Shown here piece after piece: positions 23,931 through 31,318 of a stretch of DNA of 61,763 nucleotides. The notes beneath the pieces were generated by a model, which was not told the DNA's origin, searched no databases, and worked only from the letters and a program-made list of their open reading frames with translations. A program made the translations under genes and the position numbers. The stretch is from Candidatus Moraniibacteriota bacterium (lineage in GTDB: Bacteria; Patescibacteriota; Minisyncoccia; Moranbacterales; UBA2206), in NCBI GenBank assembly GCA_003543115.1, contig DPJH01000004.1:1-61763 (forward strand), written 5' to 3'. Position 1 is the first letter of the stretch. Each line of letters opens with the position of its first letter.

Positions 23931-25967
23931 ATGCAAAACAAAAAAATAAAAGCTATCGTTTTGGGATCGCTTTCAGTCATCCTATTCATAGCGACATATG
24001 TGGTGATAAGCAATAAATCAGATGAGAAGAAACAAATTGCAAATCAACAAGGACTATCTCAAAATAAAGATGCATCACTGGAAAAAGAGACAGACTTAAA
24101 TTTGTATAAACAAGCTTTGGACGAATATGACGTTAATTTATGCAACAAGATAAAAAATGAATCAAAAAAATCAGAATGTTTTTCGGCAATCCAAAATTCA
24201 ACTCCTACCCTAGAGCAAGCCATTGCATTGTCCCAAAAGGGAAGTTATAATTTTCAAGAAAAAGATTATGGACAGAGAGCCGAGAAAATATTCCAGAGCA
24301 TCTTAGAAAAAGACAAGGATAATTTAAATGCTTTGCTTGGTATGGGATATGCTTATGAAATAATGCAAGACTATGAAAAAGCTTTGTCATACTACAATAA
24401 AGCTTTGGCTTTGGCTCCTAAGAATGCTGCTGTCTACAATAGAATAGGACATATGTACGATTTGAGCGAAGGGATGGAGAAGGCGGAGTCATTTTATAAA
24501 AAATCTTTGGAGCTTAATCCTAATTTCCTTAATGCTAAAATCAATCTAGCTAGAGTTTATCTAGGTCAAAACAAAAATAAAGAAGCGGCGGATATATTAT
24601 TGGAAGCGTATGTCAGTCCGGACATGAATGCCAGGACCAAGGCTGAAGTCGGTTATATTTTATTTGCAAATGCTTTTGATAAAGGTGAATACGATCTTGC
24701 AAAAAAATATATAGATGAAGCCATGGCGGCGGATAATAGTTTGCCGATAGTGTGGGTTGGAAAAGGCATGTCCGTTTTTTCTGAGATAAAAAAGCTATCT
24801 TCGCCTGAAGGCACTCAAAAGATATTCGAGGAATCTCTTGGTTATTTTGATAAAGCGGCACAAATATATCCATATCAGACAGCAGCATATTATTGGAAGG
24901 GAAGGATTGTGCTGGCAGCGGGAGATAAGGCAAGCGCAGAAAGCCTGTTTAGGACGGCGCTGGAAGTTATTGAAAAGGATATAACCTTGATGAAGGATCA
25001 AAGAGCAATGTTTAAGGGAGAAATTGAGGGATATATGGCACAGGCTAAGGTATCGATAGACTATAAAAAGAAGTCTTTTATGGATAATATCTTTATACAA
25101 ACTGCTCAAGCCGCTACATGCTGTAGCTATTGGGGCTATAACAGCAAAGGACAGTGGGTAAATCATAATTCTTGTGTTACATGGTGTACTACTCAGGCAC
25201 AGGTAAACAACATTTATAATGAATTGGTGGCATTGGTCAACAGCAGCGATCCAAAACATAAGGCTAAGGTTTCTGGCAATACAGTTACATGTAATAATGG
25301 CAATTCGGCTACTTATGTGCCGATTGACAATCCTGCTCCTTCATGCAGTCCAAGCTGGGGAGCATGGGGAGCTTGCAGCAGGACATGCGGAGGAGGCACT
25401 CAATCTCGGGGGGATGGTTGCGGTGGTTCACAAAGCCAGGCATGCAATACGCAAGCGTGTATCGAGGACGGCGCCTGTGGAACAAATGTCAACACTTATG
25501 CAGCAGCAACATCAAATTGGCCAAGCTCCAATACTGTAGATTTTTGCTCTGAAGGAGCTGGTGTCAGAGGAGGTGGTACGCCTGTTTTTCCGAATCCGGG
25601 AGCGTCAGTTGACTGGTTTTGTTCTGGATCAAGTGGCGGAAGAGACAGTGATATTTGCACTGCATCAAGAGAATATTATCAATGCAATGGGACTTTTGCT
25701 CACGCCAATTCCTGTTTAAACGATAGAGCCAATCTGACAACTCCTACAAATTCAATTTTAACTGATTCCTGCGAGGGATCCCGCCAATGTAAGTATGTGT
25801 GCGATGCTAGCCAGGGATATCAGAAACAAGGCCAGTCATGTGTCTGTACTCCGTTTTGCGCAGCTCAAACTTGCATAGGACAAAAATGCAGCGATTGCGG
25901 AGGAAGCAATCAAGATGGCACCAAAGATTGTCGCAATGAAAATTGGCAGGAAGTGAGTCCGAATTAG
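23931..25967 (+). CDS. Membrane-anchored TPR / TSP1-like / Cys-rich protein, paralog 2
   Basis: 678 residues; same plan as paralog 1. Membrane helix near 8-27, Cys-x12-Cys helical module (DVNLCNKIKNESKKSECFSA), TPRs over ~105-350 (LLGMGYAYEIMQDYEKALSY, YNRIGHMYDLSEGMEKAESF). A hydrophobic FIQTAQAAT segment near 385 marks the switch to the Cys-rich part. The TSP1-like repeat is a better match here: WGAWGACSRTCGGGTQSRGD, then CGGSQSQACNTQAC. Then a DGACGTN module and a final tail identical to paralog 1 (CRNENWQEVSPN). The TSP1 repeat suggests an extracellular binding role, for example to a host surface; this is inference. Confidence 0.75.
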   Translation: MQNKKIKAIVLGSLSVILFIATYVVISNKSDEKKQIANQQGLSQNKDASLEKETDLNLYKQALDEYDVNLCNKIKNESKKSECFSAIQNSTPTLEQAIALSQKGSYNFQEKDYGQRAEKIFQSILEKDKDNLNALLGMGYAYEIMQDYEKALSYYNKALALAPKNAAVYNRIGHMYDLSEGMEKAESFYKKSLELNPNFLNAKINLARVYLGQNKNKEAADILLEAYVSPDMNARTKAEVGYILFANAFDKGEYDLAKKYIDEAMAADNSLPIVWVGKGMSVFSEIKKLSSPEGTQKIFEESLGYFDKAAQIYPYQTAAYYWKGRIVLAAGDKASAESLFRTALEVIEKDITLMKDQRAMFKGEIEGYMAQAKVSIDYKKKSFMDNIFIQTAQAATCCSYWGYNSKGQWVNHNSCVTWCTTQAQVNNIYNELVALVNSSDPKHKAKVSGNTVTCNNGNSATYVPIDNPAPSCSPSWGAWGACSRTCGGGTQSRGDGCGGSQSQACNTQACIEDGACGTNVNTYAAATSNWPSSNTVDFCSEGAGVRGGGTPVFPNPGASVDWFCSGSSGGRDSDICTASREYYQCNGTFAHANSCLNDRANLTTPTNSILTDSCEGSRQCKYVCDASQGYQKQGQSCVCTPFCAAQTCIGQKCSDCGGSNQDGTKDCRNENWQEVSPN

Positions 25968-25995
25968 AATTGAAAAATATTTTAAGCCTGAAACA

Positions 25996-26030
25996 AGAAA
26001 AGCTGATTATACGAATCAGCTTTTCTTTTA
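25996..26030 (+). terminator. Terminator after surface protein paralog 2
   Basis: AGAAAAGCTGATT / AATCAGCTTTTCT, 13-bp stem, 5-base loop, T-rich end. Confidence 0.85.
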
Positions 26031-26077
26031 AATTGCGTATAAATATTAAATATTGGAATAATTTTTTTATTAAAAAA

Positions 26078-26086
26078 TGTTATAAT
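26078..26086 (+). promoter_or_regulatory. Extended -10 promoter, surface protein paralog 3
   Basis: TGTTATAAT 30 bases before the start of the third gene; AAAATCAGTTAAAA after it matches the leaders of the other two. Confidence 0.55.
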
Positions 26087-26115
26087 AAAATCAGTTAAAA
26101 TATATAAAAAATAAA

Positions 26116-27015
26116 ATGGAAAGAAAAAAGAATAAAAAATTTTTCATCATAATGTTCATTCTAATTGTTTTCTTTGCAGTAAGTTATATGATTTTGAAGA
26201 ATAAAATGGATGGTGATGAGCAAGTTGCAAGCCAGAGAAAAGAACTACCAAATAAAAAAGTAGCCCCTCAATCAGAAAGAATAGCATGCGACACTTATTC
26301 TTCTGAGAAAGAAGTTATGGAAAGCGCTATAAGCACCGGCAACGAGAAAATATGCAGCTGTGTTAGGGATAAAAGCTTTAAGGATGCATGTCAAGGTGTT
26401 GTTTTGGATCTGAATTTGTATAGTCAAGCCTTGAGGGGACATGATGAAAATTTGTGCAATGAAATGGTCAGTGAGTCAAGAAAATCTGCCTGTTTTGCAG
26501 CAGTGAAAAATTCAATTCCTGATTTATATAAAAGCGACGTAACCCAGTGGTCTTCTTGTGAGAATGGAAAGCAGCTGGCTATGAATTGGACAAACAAAAC
26601 TAGAGACGGAGGAGAGAATGAAGATATAGACTTAACAAGAGATTGCAATGGAAAATGCGGAACAGCTAATGCAAAGGAATATAATGCGACTGATTCCAGC
26701 TTTGGCGAATTTCAGCCTTGCGCCGTAGGAACTTCTAATCCCTCTAATCCTTTTCCGGAGCCAGGGAATAACAACACTTGGATTTGTGAAGGATTGGATG
26801 GAGGAAGAAATAGCGAGAATTGTGTAGCATCAAGAAAATTTTATACATGTAGCGGAGATTTCCCTAATGCAACGCCTTGTTCTGGCGATAGCGGTGATCT
26901 GATAGTGCCCACAAAGTCAATTTTGGTCGATTCTTGCAATGTCAATCAGAAATGTAAATATGTGTGCGATTCTAGCCGGGGATATCGCAGACAGAATAAT
27001 ATATGCGTTAAATAG
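26116..27015 (+). CDS. Membrane-anchored Cys-rich protein, paralog 3 (no TPRs)
   Basis: 299 residues. Membrane helix near 8-28 (KFFIIMFILIVFFAVSYMIL). Two Cys-rich helical modules follow (one CSCVRDKSFKDAC, one NLCNEMVSESRKSACFAA), the second matching paralogs 1 and 2. The TPR region is absent; the WSSCENGK segment holds the place of the TSP1-like repeat. A CGKCGTANAKEY-like module (here NGKCGTAN) with WICEGLDGGRNSENC and a final CKYCVD-type region (CKYVCDSSRGYRRQ) match the tails of the others. It stops at TAG 27013-27015, but the same frame is open for 38 more codons to TGA 27130-27132. Confidence 0.75.
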   Translation: MERKKNKKFFIIMFILIVFFAVSYMILKNKMDGDEQVASQRKELPNKKVAPQSERIACDTYSSEKEVMESAISTGNEKICSCVRDKSFKDACQGVVLDLNLYSQALRGHDENLCNEMVSESRKSACFAAVKNSIPDLYKSDVTQWSSCENGKQLAMNWTNKTRDGGENEDIDLTRDCNGKCGTANAKEYNATDSSFGEFQPCAVGTSNPSNPFPEPGNNNTWICEGLDGGRNSENCVASRKFYTCSGDFPNATPCSGDSGDLIVPTKSILVDSCNVNQKCKYVCDSSRGYRRQNNICVK

Positions 27016-27132
27016 TGGTGGTTAGAAGAGTGTTTGTATAGAACAGCAACAACTCCTGTGGTTTCCTGGTTTGATTGGATTTGGAACTACAATGGAGCAG
27101 CGGTAGATGCTTTCGATGATGCTTTGAATTGA
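27016..27132 (+). other. In-frame extension after the TAG of paralog 3
   Basis: Thirty-eight codons in the frame of the preceding gene, starting WWLEECLYRT and ending VDAFDDALN, then TGA and directly a terminator (27132-27165). The stretch looks protein-like (Trp-rich) and the terminator is placed as if this were the real gene end. Could be a lost C-terminus after a nonsense mutation. Confidence 0.4.
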
Positions 27133-27165
27133 AAAAACACCGGTTTTTGGTAACCGGTGTTTTTT
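27132..27165 (+). terminator. Terminator after surface protein paralog 3
   Basis: AAAAAACACCGGTT / AACCGGTGTTTTTT, 14-bp perfect stem, 6-base loop. Confidence 0.9.
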
Positions 27166-27209
27166 GATTTATCAGAAATTGAAGGGCTATGCCTGGGGAT
27201 AACTTATTG

Positions 27210-27237
27210 TTGACAGTGATAGCGGCGGTGTTATAAT
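27210..27237 (+). promoter_or_regulatory. Promoter for the LexA-like gene
   Basis: TTGACA (27210-27215), 16 bases, TATAAT (27232-27237), 28 bases before the start. The spacing and the TTGACAGTGAT start are nearly repeated at 40148. Confidence 0.75.
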
Positions 27238-27265
27238 ATCAGTATAAATAGTAAAAACAAGTGCC

Positions 27266-27928
27266 ATGGAAAAATTAACATCCAAACAAAAAATGATCTT
27301 AGATAAGATTCGAGAAATAATTGATCAAGAAGGAGGAAACCCGACCGCCTATAAGCTCCATAAATATCTTGAGAGCCAAGGAATTGAGTCAGGCAGCTTG
27401 AAAGGAACAATGCAAGTGATTGAAGCCTTAGAAAAAAAAGATCTTGTGAAAAGGGATGAATCAAAGAAATTATTTTTGGTGGAAAATGACAATTATGCCA
27501 ATTTTGAAAATATATTTTCTATGCCGATGTATGGCTTAGCTTCGTGCGGAGAAGCTTTGGCATACGCTGATGGCAATGTGGATGGATATCTTCAAATTTC
27601 CAAGAGTCTTTTTAGGAAGGCTGATCCAGCTAAACTTTTTGCAGTGAAAGCTTTGGGAGATTCAATGAATAAAGAAGGGATTGGCGATGGAGATTATGTA
27701 GTATTTGAAAAATGCGAGGATTGTGATTGCGAAGGAAAGATTGTAGTAGCTGTAATCAATGGCATGGCCACAATTAAGCGGTATAAAAAACTTCCGCACG
27801 GCATGATAGGTCTTTTTCCCCAATCAACCAATAAAATCCATCAACCCATATACCTGGATGAAACAGATGCAATTCTCGTGGCGGGCGTGTTTCGCAAGGT
27901 TCTTCCAGTGGCTTTTGTAAGTTTATAA
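27266..27928 (+). CDS. LexA-like repressor with S24 autopeptidase domain
   Basis: 220 residues. An N-terminal winged-helix-like region (KLTSKQKMILDKIREII, residues 1-75) is joined to an S24/LexA peptidase domain. The predicted self-cleavage site is Cys94-Gly95 in YGLASCGEAL, the UmuD type rather than the Ala-Gly of LexA. The catalytic dyad is Ser133 (ALGDSMNK) and Lys171 (ATIKRYKK). Expected to control a DNA-damage response; target operators are not evident. Strong TTGACA/TATAAT promoter upstream; no cotranscribed partner. Confidence 0.85.
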   Translation: MEKLTSKQKMILDKIREIIDQEGGNPTAYKLHKYLESQGIESGSLKGTMQVIEALEKKDLVKRDESKKLFLVENDNYANFENIFSMPMYGLASCGEALAYADGNVDGYLQISKSLFRKADPAKLFAVKALGDSMNKEGIGDGDYVVFEKCEDCDCEGKIVVAVINGMATIKRYKKLPHGMIGLFPQSTNKIHQPIYLDETDAILVAGVFRKVLPVAFVSL

Positions 27929-28053
27929 AAACCTCACAAAAGACATTGATTACGAACGAATCAATAACAATTTATTTGTATATTATTGCCAGATAATTAA
28001 TGGTGCTTATGCGGCATGTGGATAACTTTTAATAAAAATTGAAAATTTCTAGG

Positions 28054-28090
28054 AAAAATTCGCCATTTGACAAAAATTTGGCGAATTTTT
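28054..28090. other. 12-bp inverted repeat in the nrdR upstream region
   Basis: AAAAATTCGCCA (28054-28065) and TGGCGAATTTTT (28079-28090), with TTGACA inside the loop. The 318-base gap 27929-28246 holds this, the TGGTATAAT at 28097-28105, the NrdR box and a half-copy of the heptad element at 28211-28235; nothing else is seen. Confidence 0.55.
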
Positions 28091-28096
28091 CAATTG

Positions 28097-28105
28097 TGGT
28101 ATAAT
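28097..28105 (+). promoter_or_regulatory. Extended -10 promoter for the nrd operon
   Basis: TGGTATAAT at 28097-28105. A second TATAAT at 28132-28137 lies inside the end of the NrdR box. Confidence 0.6.
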
Positions 28106-28116
28106 GGTATTAAGCT

Positions 28117-28132
28117 ACACTATATATAGTGT
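28117..28132. promoter_or_regulatory. NrdR box
   Basis: ACACTATATATAGTGT is a perfect 16-base palindrome matching the known NrdR operator consensus (acaCwAtATaTwGtgt). It lies just after one -10 box and touches a second, upstream of nrdR itself, so NrdR very likely represses its own operon and the reductase genes. A second box at the usual ~31-base spacing was not seen. Confidence 0.85.
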
Positions 28133-28246
28133 ATAATAGTTAAAAAGCCAACAAAATAATATGTTTGAAAGCTGATAAATAAATGCAAAAAGACAAAAAT
28201 ACTTTTCTGGCTAGCAACTATAAACTAAGAACTAAAAAAATAATCT

Positions 28247-28702
28247 ATGAATTGTCCTTTTTGTAACTACACGGAGACAAAAGTAGTTGATTCGCGAGAT
28301 ACCAATGAAGGAAAAATAACTCGTCGAAGGCGCGAATGCATAAAATGCGAAGGAAGATTTTCAACTTATGAAGAAATAGAGCTCTTGCGGCTATCTGTTC
28401 TCAAAAAGAATGGACAGAAGGTTGATTATGATAAATCAAAGATCGAAACTGGAATTCGAAGAGCTTTAGTGAAAAGACCAATAACTGAAGATCGTACGAT
28501 AAAGCTCTTGGGAGATATAGAATATGCCATCAAATCACTAGAAAAAACAGAGGTAACAAGCAAAGAGATCGGCAAGATAGTGCTAAAAAAATTGAGAGAT
28601 TTGGATGAAGTGGCTTATGTAAGATTTGCGAGTGTCTATAAATCATTTGGAAGCGTAGAAAGCTTTAAAAAGGAATTGGATAAATTGGACATGAATAATT
28701 AA
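28247..28702 (+). CDS. nrdR: Transcriptional repressor NrdR
   Basis: 151 residues, normal length. N-terminal zinc ribbon MNCPFCNYTETKVVDSR ... RECIKCEGRFSTYE (Cys3, Cys6 and a later CxxC), then an ATP-cone (SVLKKNGQKVDYDKSKIETG). Binds NrdR boxes when loaded with dATP/ATP and represses ribonucleotide reductase genes. It is the first gene of nrdR-nrdD-(glycyl-radical protein)-nrdG and has an NrdR box upstream, which implies autoregulation. Confidence 0.95.
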   Translation: MNCPFCNYTETKVVDSRDTNEGKITRRRRECIKCEGRFSTYEEIELLRLSVLKKNGQKVDYDKSKIETGIRRALVKRPITEDRTIKLLGDIEYAIKSLEKTEVTSKEIGKIVLKKLRDLDEVAYVRFASVYKSFGSVESFKKELDKLDMNN

Positions 28703-28718
28703 TAACAAATTATGGCAC

Positions 28719-28736
28719 CTGTCTGCCTTTAGGCAG
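28719..28736. repeat. CCTGCC-type palindrome between nrdR and nrdD
   Basis: CCTGTCTGCC-TTTA-GGCAGG; same core as the element inside pth (12519-12574). Confidence 0.55.
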
Positions 28737-28782
28737 GAATCAGTCTAAGGCTGAAATTAATTTATATTTAATCTGAAAATCT

Positions 28783-30909
28783 ATGCCGCAAAAAAACAAA
28801 AATCTATCTGCAGAAAAGGGGAAAAGAAAAGCTAACAAAGCTGTTAGCAGAAAAGTTGAAACAAAAAAAGAAGAATTGCACATGAAAGTAGTGAAAAGGA
28901 ACGGAAGTGTAGTGAAATTTGATGCTAGTAAAATTGCTAAGGCTGTGGAAAAGGCGCTTTTGGCTACTGAAGAGGGTGGGAAAAAAGAAGCTGAAAAAGT
29001 AGCCAATAAGGTGACGAGGCTTTTGGAAAAAAGCTACAAAAAAGGCTATATCCCACAGATTGAAGAAATACAAGATTTAGTGGAAAGAGTTTTAATGGTT
29101 TTGGATTTTGAAGAGACCGCCAAATCATATATTCTTTATCGTGAGCAGCACAGAAAGATTCGCGAAACAGAAGAGTCTTTGGATGAAGCGGTTAGTCTGG
29201 TTGATAAGTACATGCAGGAGATTGATTGGCAAGTGAAGGAAAATGCCAACATGGCCTATTCTTTACAAGGATTGAATAATTATATAGCCTCTAGCGTTTC
29301 AGCTAAATATTGGACTAATAAAGTTTATCCAAAGGAGATTCGAGAAGCTCATGATGATGGCGATGTACACATCCATGATCTTCAACTAATTGCTGCATAT
29401 TGTTGCGGTTGGGATTTACAGGATCTTTTGAGGCGTGGATTTACCGGTGTTTCGGGAAAAACTGCCTGTAAACCGGCCAAGCATTTTGGTTCAATTCTCG
29501 GGCAAATGGTTAATTTCATCTATACTCTCACTGGAGAAGCTGCAGGTGCACTTGCCTTTTCTAACTTTGATACATTGCTTGCTCCTTTTGTCCGCTATGA
29601 CAAGCTGACATATGGTGAAGTGAAGCAAAATATCCAGTCTTATGTTTTTAATATGAATGTGCCGACCAGGGTTGGATTTCAGACTCCGTTTTCCAATATC
29701 ACATTAGATGTCATGCCACCCAAGACATTAGCCAAAGAAGCGGTTGTTATAGGCGGTGTGCCACAGAAAGAAACTTATGGACAATTCCAGGAGGAAATGA
29801 ACATGATTAATAGAGCCTTTGCTGAAGTTATGACAGAAGGGGATGCTAATGGAAGAATTTTTACCTTTCCGATCCCGACTTATAACATAGATAAAAATTT
29901 CAAATGGAATGACAAAAAATTCAATCCGATTTGGGAAATGACTGCTAAGTACGGCATTCCGTATTTTGCTAATTTTGTGAATTCAGATATGGATCCTGAT
30001 GACGCGCGCAGCATGTGCTGCCGGCTTCGCTTGGATAATCGTGAATTGCGAAAGAGAGGTGGCGGTCTTTTTGGAGCCAATCCTCTTACCGGCTCAATCG
30101 GAGTGGTTACATTGAATATGCCTCGCATCGGCTATCTCTCTAAGAATAAAGAAGAATTTTTTCAGAGACTGGATAGGCTTATGGATTTGGCCAAGAATGC
30201 TCTTGAGATCAAAAGAAAATTTATTGAGGATGCGACAGAAAAAGGATTGTATCCCTATTCTAAATTCTATTTGGATGCTATTAAGACGCGCCGAGGAGAA
30301 TATTGGGCTAATCATTTTTCAACTATCGGATTGCTTGGAATGAATGAAGCGCTATTGAATCTTAATGGCAAGGACATAACAACGAAAGAGGGTCAAAAAT
30401 TAGCTGAAGAGGTTCTTTCTCATATGCGCGATAAAATGATTAAATATCAAAAGGAAACTGGCAATATGTATAATCTAGAGGCTACGCCGGCCGAAGGTAC
30501 TTCTTATCGTCTGGCAAAAAAAGATAAGAAAAAATATTCGGATATCATATTTGCCAATGATCAGGCTGTAAGAAGCGTCGATGCCGAACCTTATTATACC
30601 AATTCTTCACAGTTGCCTGTACATTTTACTGAAGATATTTTTGAAGCTCTGGATCTTCAAGATAAACTGCAAACAAAATATACTGGAGGAACAGTTTTGC
30701 ATGGATTCTTAGGCGAGAGAATGATGGATATCGAAGCAACAAAAAAATTAGTGCGAACGATCGCAGAAAATTATAAGCTTCCATATTTTACGCTTACGCC
30801 GACATTTAGCATCTGTTCGACGCATGGATACCTGGTGGGTGAGCATAAGAATTGCCCTAAATGTATAGCAGCTCAGGATGGAAAAAATTATCTGAAAGCT
30901 GGAAAATAA
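28783..30909 (+). CDS. nrdD: Anaerobic ribonucleoside-triphosphate reductase large subunit lacking the glycyl-radical tail
   Basis: 708 residues. A Lys-rich start is followed by an ATP-cone (MKVVKRNGSVVKFDASKIAK, from ~residue 28) and the class III catalytic barrel, with the likely thiyl-radical Cys in SMCCRLRLDN and the GIPYFANFVNSDMDPDDARS stretch before it. Near the end TFSICSTHGYLVGEHKNCPK has the Cys residues of the usual C-terminal zinc site. The protein then stops (NYLKAGK); the R-V-x-G-Y ... N-x-G-K-Q glycyl-radical motif that should follow is absent and is found in the next gene. Reduces NTPs to dNTPs under anoxia, activated by NrdG. Confidence 0.92.
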   Translation: MPQKNKNLSAEKGKRKANKAVSRKVETKKEELHMKVVKRNGSVVKFDASKIAKAVEKALLATEEGGKKEAEKVANKVTRLLEKSYKKGYIPQIEEIQDLVERVLMVLDFEETAKSYILYREQHRKIRETEESLDEAVSLVDKYMQEIDWQVKENANMAYSLQGLNNYIASSVSAKYWTNKVYPKEIREAHDDGDVHIHDLQLIAAYCCGWDLQDLLRRGFTGVSGKTACKPAKHFGSILGQMVNFIYTLTGEAAGALAFSNFDTLLAPFVRYDKLTYGEVKQNIQSYVFNMNVPTRVGFQTPFSNITLDVMPPKTLAKEAVVIGGVPQKETYGQFQEEMNMINRAFAEVMTEGDANGRIFTFPIPTYNIDKNFKWNDKKFNPIWEMTAKYGIPYFANFVNSDMDPDDARSMCCRLRLDNRELRKRGGGLFGANPLTGSIGVVTLNMPRIGYLSKNKEEFFQRLDRLMDLAKNALEIKRKFIEDATEKGLYPYSKFYLDAIKTRRGEYWANHFSTIGLLGMNEALLNLNGKDITTKEGQKLAEEVLSHMRDKMIKYQKETGNMYNLEATPAEGTSYRLAKKDKKKYSDIIFANDQAVRSVDAEPYYTNSSQLPVHFTEDIFEALDLQDKLQTKYTGGTVLHGFLGERMMDIEATKKLVRTIAENYKLPYFTLTPTFSICSTHGYLVGEHKNCPKCIAAQDGKNYLKAGK

Positions 30910-30989
30910 ATTTTTTTATATAAATTAAAATAAAAAGTAAATGTGTTTCTGCTCAAAGTTTGAAAAACGTTGAACAGAAAAGAAAAAAT

Positions 30990-31250
30990 ATGGAGAAATA
31001 TATTTGCCACGATTGTGGAAAAGCCATTGGAAAAAACGAAGAATATATGCCCTATAAAGTAGGTAAGGATTTGTATGTAAAATGTCGGGCATGCCATGAA
31101 ATTGATCCGGTTTTGAAAAATTTTCAAAAAGCGGAAGTTTATTCAAGAGTGGTCGGATACATCAGGCCGGTAGCTCAGTGGAACAAAGGAAAACAGGCTG
31201 AATTTGGCGATAGAAAAGAATATTTAGTGGAACAGGCTTGCTGTTGTTAA
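30990..31250 (+). CDS. Separate small protein carrying the NrdD glycyl-radical motif
   Basis: 86 residues from ATG 30990 (the frame is open from a TTG at 30960). The N-terminal half is a zinc-ribbon: CHDC (residues 6-9) and CRAC (32-35). The C-terminal half is the class III glycyl-radical segment: YSRVVGYIRPVAQWNKGKQA, with Gly56 in RVVGY as the expected radical site and GDRKEY after it, ending ACCC. In ordinary NrdD this segment is the C-terminus of the same chain. Here it is encoded 80 bases after nrdD, in another frame, with non-coding DNA between, so it is not a single frameshift. It probably docks on NrdD and is the substrate of NrdG, comparable to the free glycyl-radical protein GrcA of pyruvate formate-lyase. 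Confidence 0.8.
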   Translation: MEKYICHDCGKAIGKNEEYMPYKVGKDLYVKCRACHEIDPVLKNFQKAEVYSRVVGYIRPVAQWNKGKQAEFGDRKEYLVEQACCC

Positions 31251-31269
31251 GTTTAGAGTAAAAAGATAG

Positions 31270-31303
31270 CGGGGCGACTTGATTGAGAGATTAAGTCGCC
31301 CCG
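31270..31303 (+). other. GC-rich hairpin between the glycyl-radical gene and nrdG
   Basis: CGGGGCGACTT (31270-31280) and AAGTCGCCCCG (31293-31303): 11 perfect pairs, 12-base loop, short ATTT after it rather than a full T-run. It may partly terminate or protect the upstream mRNA, lowering nrdG relative to nrdD. Confidence 0.7.
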
Positions 31304-31318
31304 ATTTAAAATAATATT

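Noticed and set aside
636..27132. Alternative genetic code (recoded stop codons)
   Set aside because: One TAA and one TAG in accessory genes have open frames after them, but TAA, TAG and TGA all end conserved ribosomal or housekeeping genes at the expected place, for example TAA for rpsL and TAG for tuf and ftsZ.
28783..31250. A simple frameshift between nrdD and the glycyl-radical gene
   Set aside because: The 80-base gap has stops and no protein-like sequence, and the second gene has its own ATG plus a zinc ribbon not found at that place in ordinary NrdD.
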